From: an uncultured Rhodopirellula sp.
GTDB lineage: Bacteria > Planctomycetota > Planctomycetia > Pirellulales > Pirellulaceae
Assembly: GCA_913061385.1 (NCBI GenBank)
Contig: CAJXTM010000318.1
Location: 1 to 5,604 of the forward strand
DNA length: 5,604 nucleotides
Direction: 5' to 3'
In this document: in pieces, positions 5,035 to 5,604 of the stretch
How the letters are laid out: each line of letters starts with the position of its first letter
How positions within the stretch are numbered: position 1 is the first letter of the stretch
Program-made: the position numbers and the translations under genes
The notes under the pieces: generated by a model
Database searches by the model: none
Seen by the model: only the letters and a program-made list of their open reading frames with translations
What the model was told of the DNA's origin: nothing

Positions 5035-5557
5035 TTGAGTCGATTCAACACCCTAGCCCAACTGCGACACGAGCCGGAGGCTCGCGGGTTCGAACTCTCT
5101 TTTATCTGGTCCAGCTTGGCAGGTTTACTGGTGCCGGCACTGGTAATTTTGGTCGGCGTGATCGCGATGCTCCTCGACAAGAAGGGCCTCAAAGACGACA
5201 CGTTAACACTGGGAACCCACCTGACGGTTCCGTTGAGTACAGAATTCACTGACCAGGACTCGTTGATGCAGCTGACCCTGCTGGTCGGTTTTACATTGCT
5301 GACTGCAGCTGTCCTTGCAGGTTGTGTATGGCTGCACCGACGAAGTGCCGACGCTCGCGCAAATCGGATCGTCAAATCGCTGCATGGACGCATCCTCAAG
5401 CAAAGCTTGAGACGTGCTGAAGTAGAGGGTGCCGCCGCACAGCACGTCCGAGCCGATGATATCATCGGCCACCAACTGCCCTGCATTCAGACGGGGCTCT
5501 CTCAGTGGTATCAAGCGATTCCCCGCAGCTTGCTGACTCTGATTGGCTGTGTTTTCT
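5035..5557 (+). CDS. ABC transporter, type-1 exporter membrane domain, N-terminal part, truncated by contig end
   Basis: This is the first 174 residues of what is probably an ABC exporter half-transporter, in which a membrane domain is fused to a C-terminal ATPase. The ATPase part would lie beyond the contig, so no Walker motif is visible. A basic and polar cytoplasmic leader (1-22) is followed by a long helix at about 23-46 (SLAGLLVPALVILVGVIAML), an extracytoplasmic loop of about 30 residues, a second helix at about 79-100, then a cytoplasmic helical stretch (ARANRIVKSLHGRILKQSL at 107-125) typical of type-1 ABC exporters. The start of a third helix is at 165-174. The TTG at 5035 has a good Shine-Dalgarno. 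Residues after Phe174 (SVSYTHLTLPTT and on) are translated adapter and must be removed. The gene is co-directional with the permease upstream and may share its transcript. Exporter type is a family-level judgement from a partial sequence. Confidence 0.75.
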
Positions 5558-5604
5558 CTGTCTCTTATACACATCTGACGCTGCCGACGACTCCTTACGT
5601 GTAG
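5558..5604. other. Nextera/Tn5 sequencing adapter with i5 index (artefact)
   Basis: The 19-bp mosaic end in reverse complement, CTGTCTCTTATACACATCT, is at 5558-5576. It is followed by the Nextera read-1 adapter remainder (5577-5590), an 8-base index CTCCTTAC (5591-5598, reverse complement GTAAGGAG) and the first six bases of the P5 arm. It is not genomic. It produces the false C-terminal tail SYTHLTLPTT and a false stop codon at the contig end. Confidence 0.98.

Noticed and set aside
4983..5486. 167-residue minus-strand frame opposite the exporter gene
   Set aside because: It is a shadow of the plus-strand ABC gene, which has a good ribosome-binding site and membrane helices.
1..5604. Transposon ends (Tn5 mosaic ends at both termini)
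   Set aside because: They are exact Nextera adapters with index and P5 sequence at the right end, so they come from library preparation and not from a natural mobile element.

Overview
The window reads as an almost complete short-read contig from a planctomycete-like bacterium. The strongest taxonomic signal is the partial elongation factor G, which has the sequence traits of the spd/mitochondrial EFG1 class found in spirochaetes, planctomycetes, some delta-proteobacteria and mitochondria, not those of the ordinary bacterial FusA. Weak or absent Shine-Dalgarno sequences in front of most genes, moderate base composition, long non-coding gaps and a large, unusually extended ABC-2 permease fit a Pirellulales/Rhodopirellula-like planctomycete. 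This placement is inference. Both ends (1-33 and 5558-5604) are Nextera/Tn5 library adapter, not genome, so the biological sequence is 34-5557.

Layout. Positions 34-934 (minus) hold the N-terminal 300 codons of EF-G, cut by the contig end. Positions 935-1715 are a 781-base divergent intergenic region with several inverted repeats and a stretch (about 1389-1576) that has no stop codon in any minus-strand frame. It may be a repeat or structured RNA, but no function can be assigned. Positions 1716-1994 (plus) encode ribosomal protein bS18 with an Arg/Ser-rich N-terminus, preceded by a 10-bp leader hairpin and followed by a hairpin at 2015-2046. Positions 1995-2522 contain no supported gene. Positions 2523-2975 encode a hotdog-fold acyl-CoA thioesterase of the 4-hydroxybenzoyl-CoA thioesterase/YbgC type with its catalytic Asp. 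Positions 3020-4924 encode a polytopic ABC-2-type permease with a planctomycete-style N-terminal membrane and extracytoplasmic extension. After a 110-base gap with an inverted repeat and a good Shine-Dalgarno, the N-terminal 174 codons of a second ABC protein (type-1 exporter membrane domain, TTG start) run into the adapter at the right end.

How the genes relate. EF-G and bS18 are translation genes placed head to head, with separate promoters presumably lying in the shared gap. The thioesterase and the two ABC genes are co-directional and could be co-transcribed. The two ABC genes are the likeliest functional neighbours, although the ABC-2 permease has no ATPase gene beside it in the window. 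I found no mobile element, CRISPR array, tRNA, rRNA or convincing new defence or biosynthetic system. The items most worth following up are the structured, stop-poor intergenic block, the EFG1-type factor, and the adapter ends, which create false protein tails.
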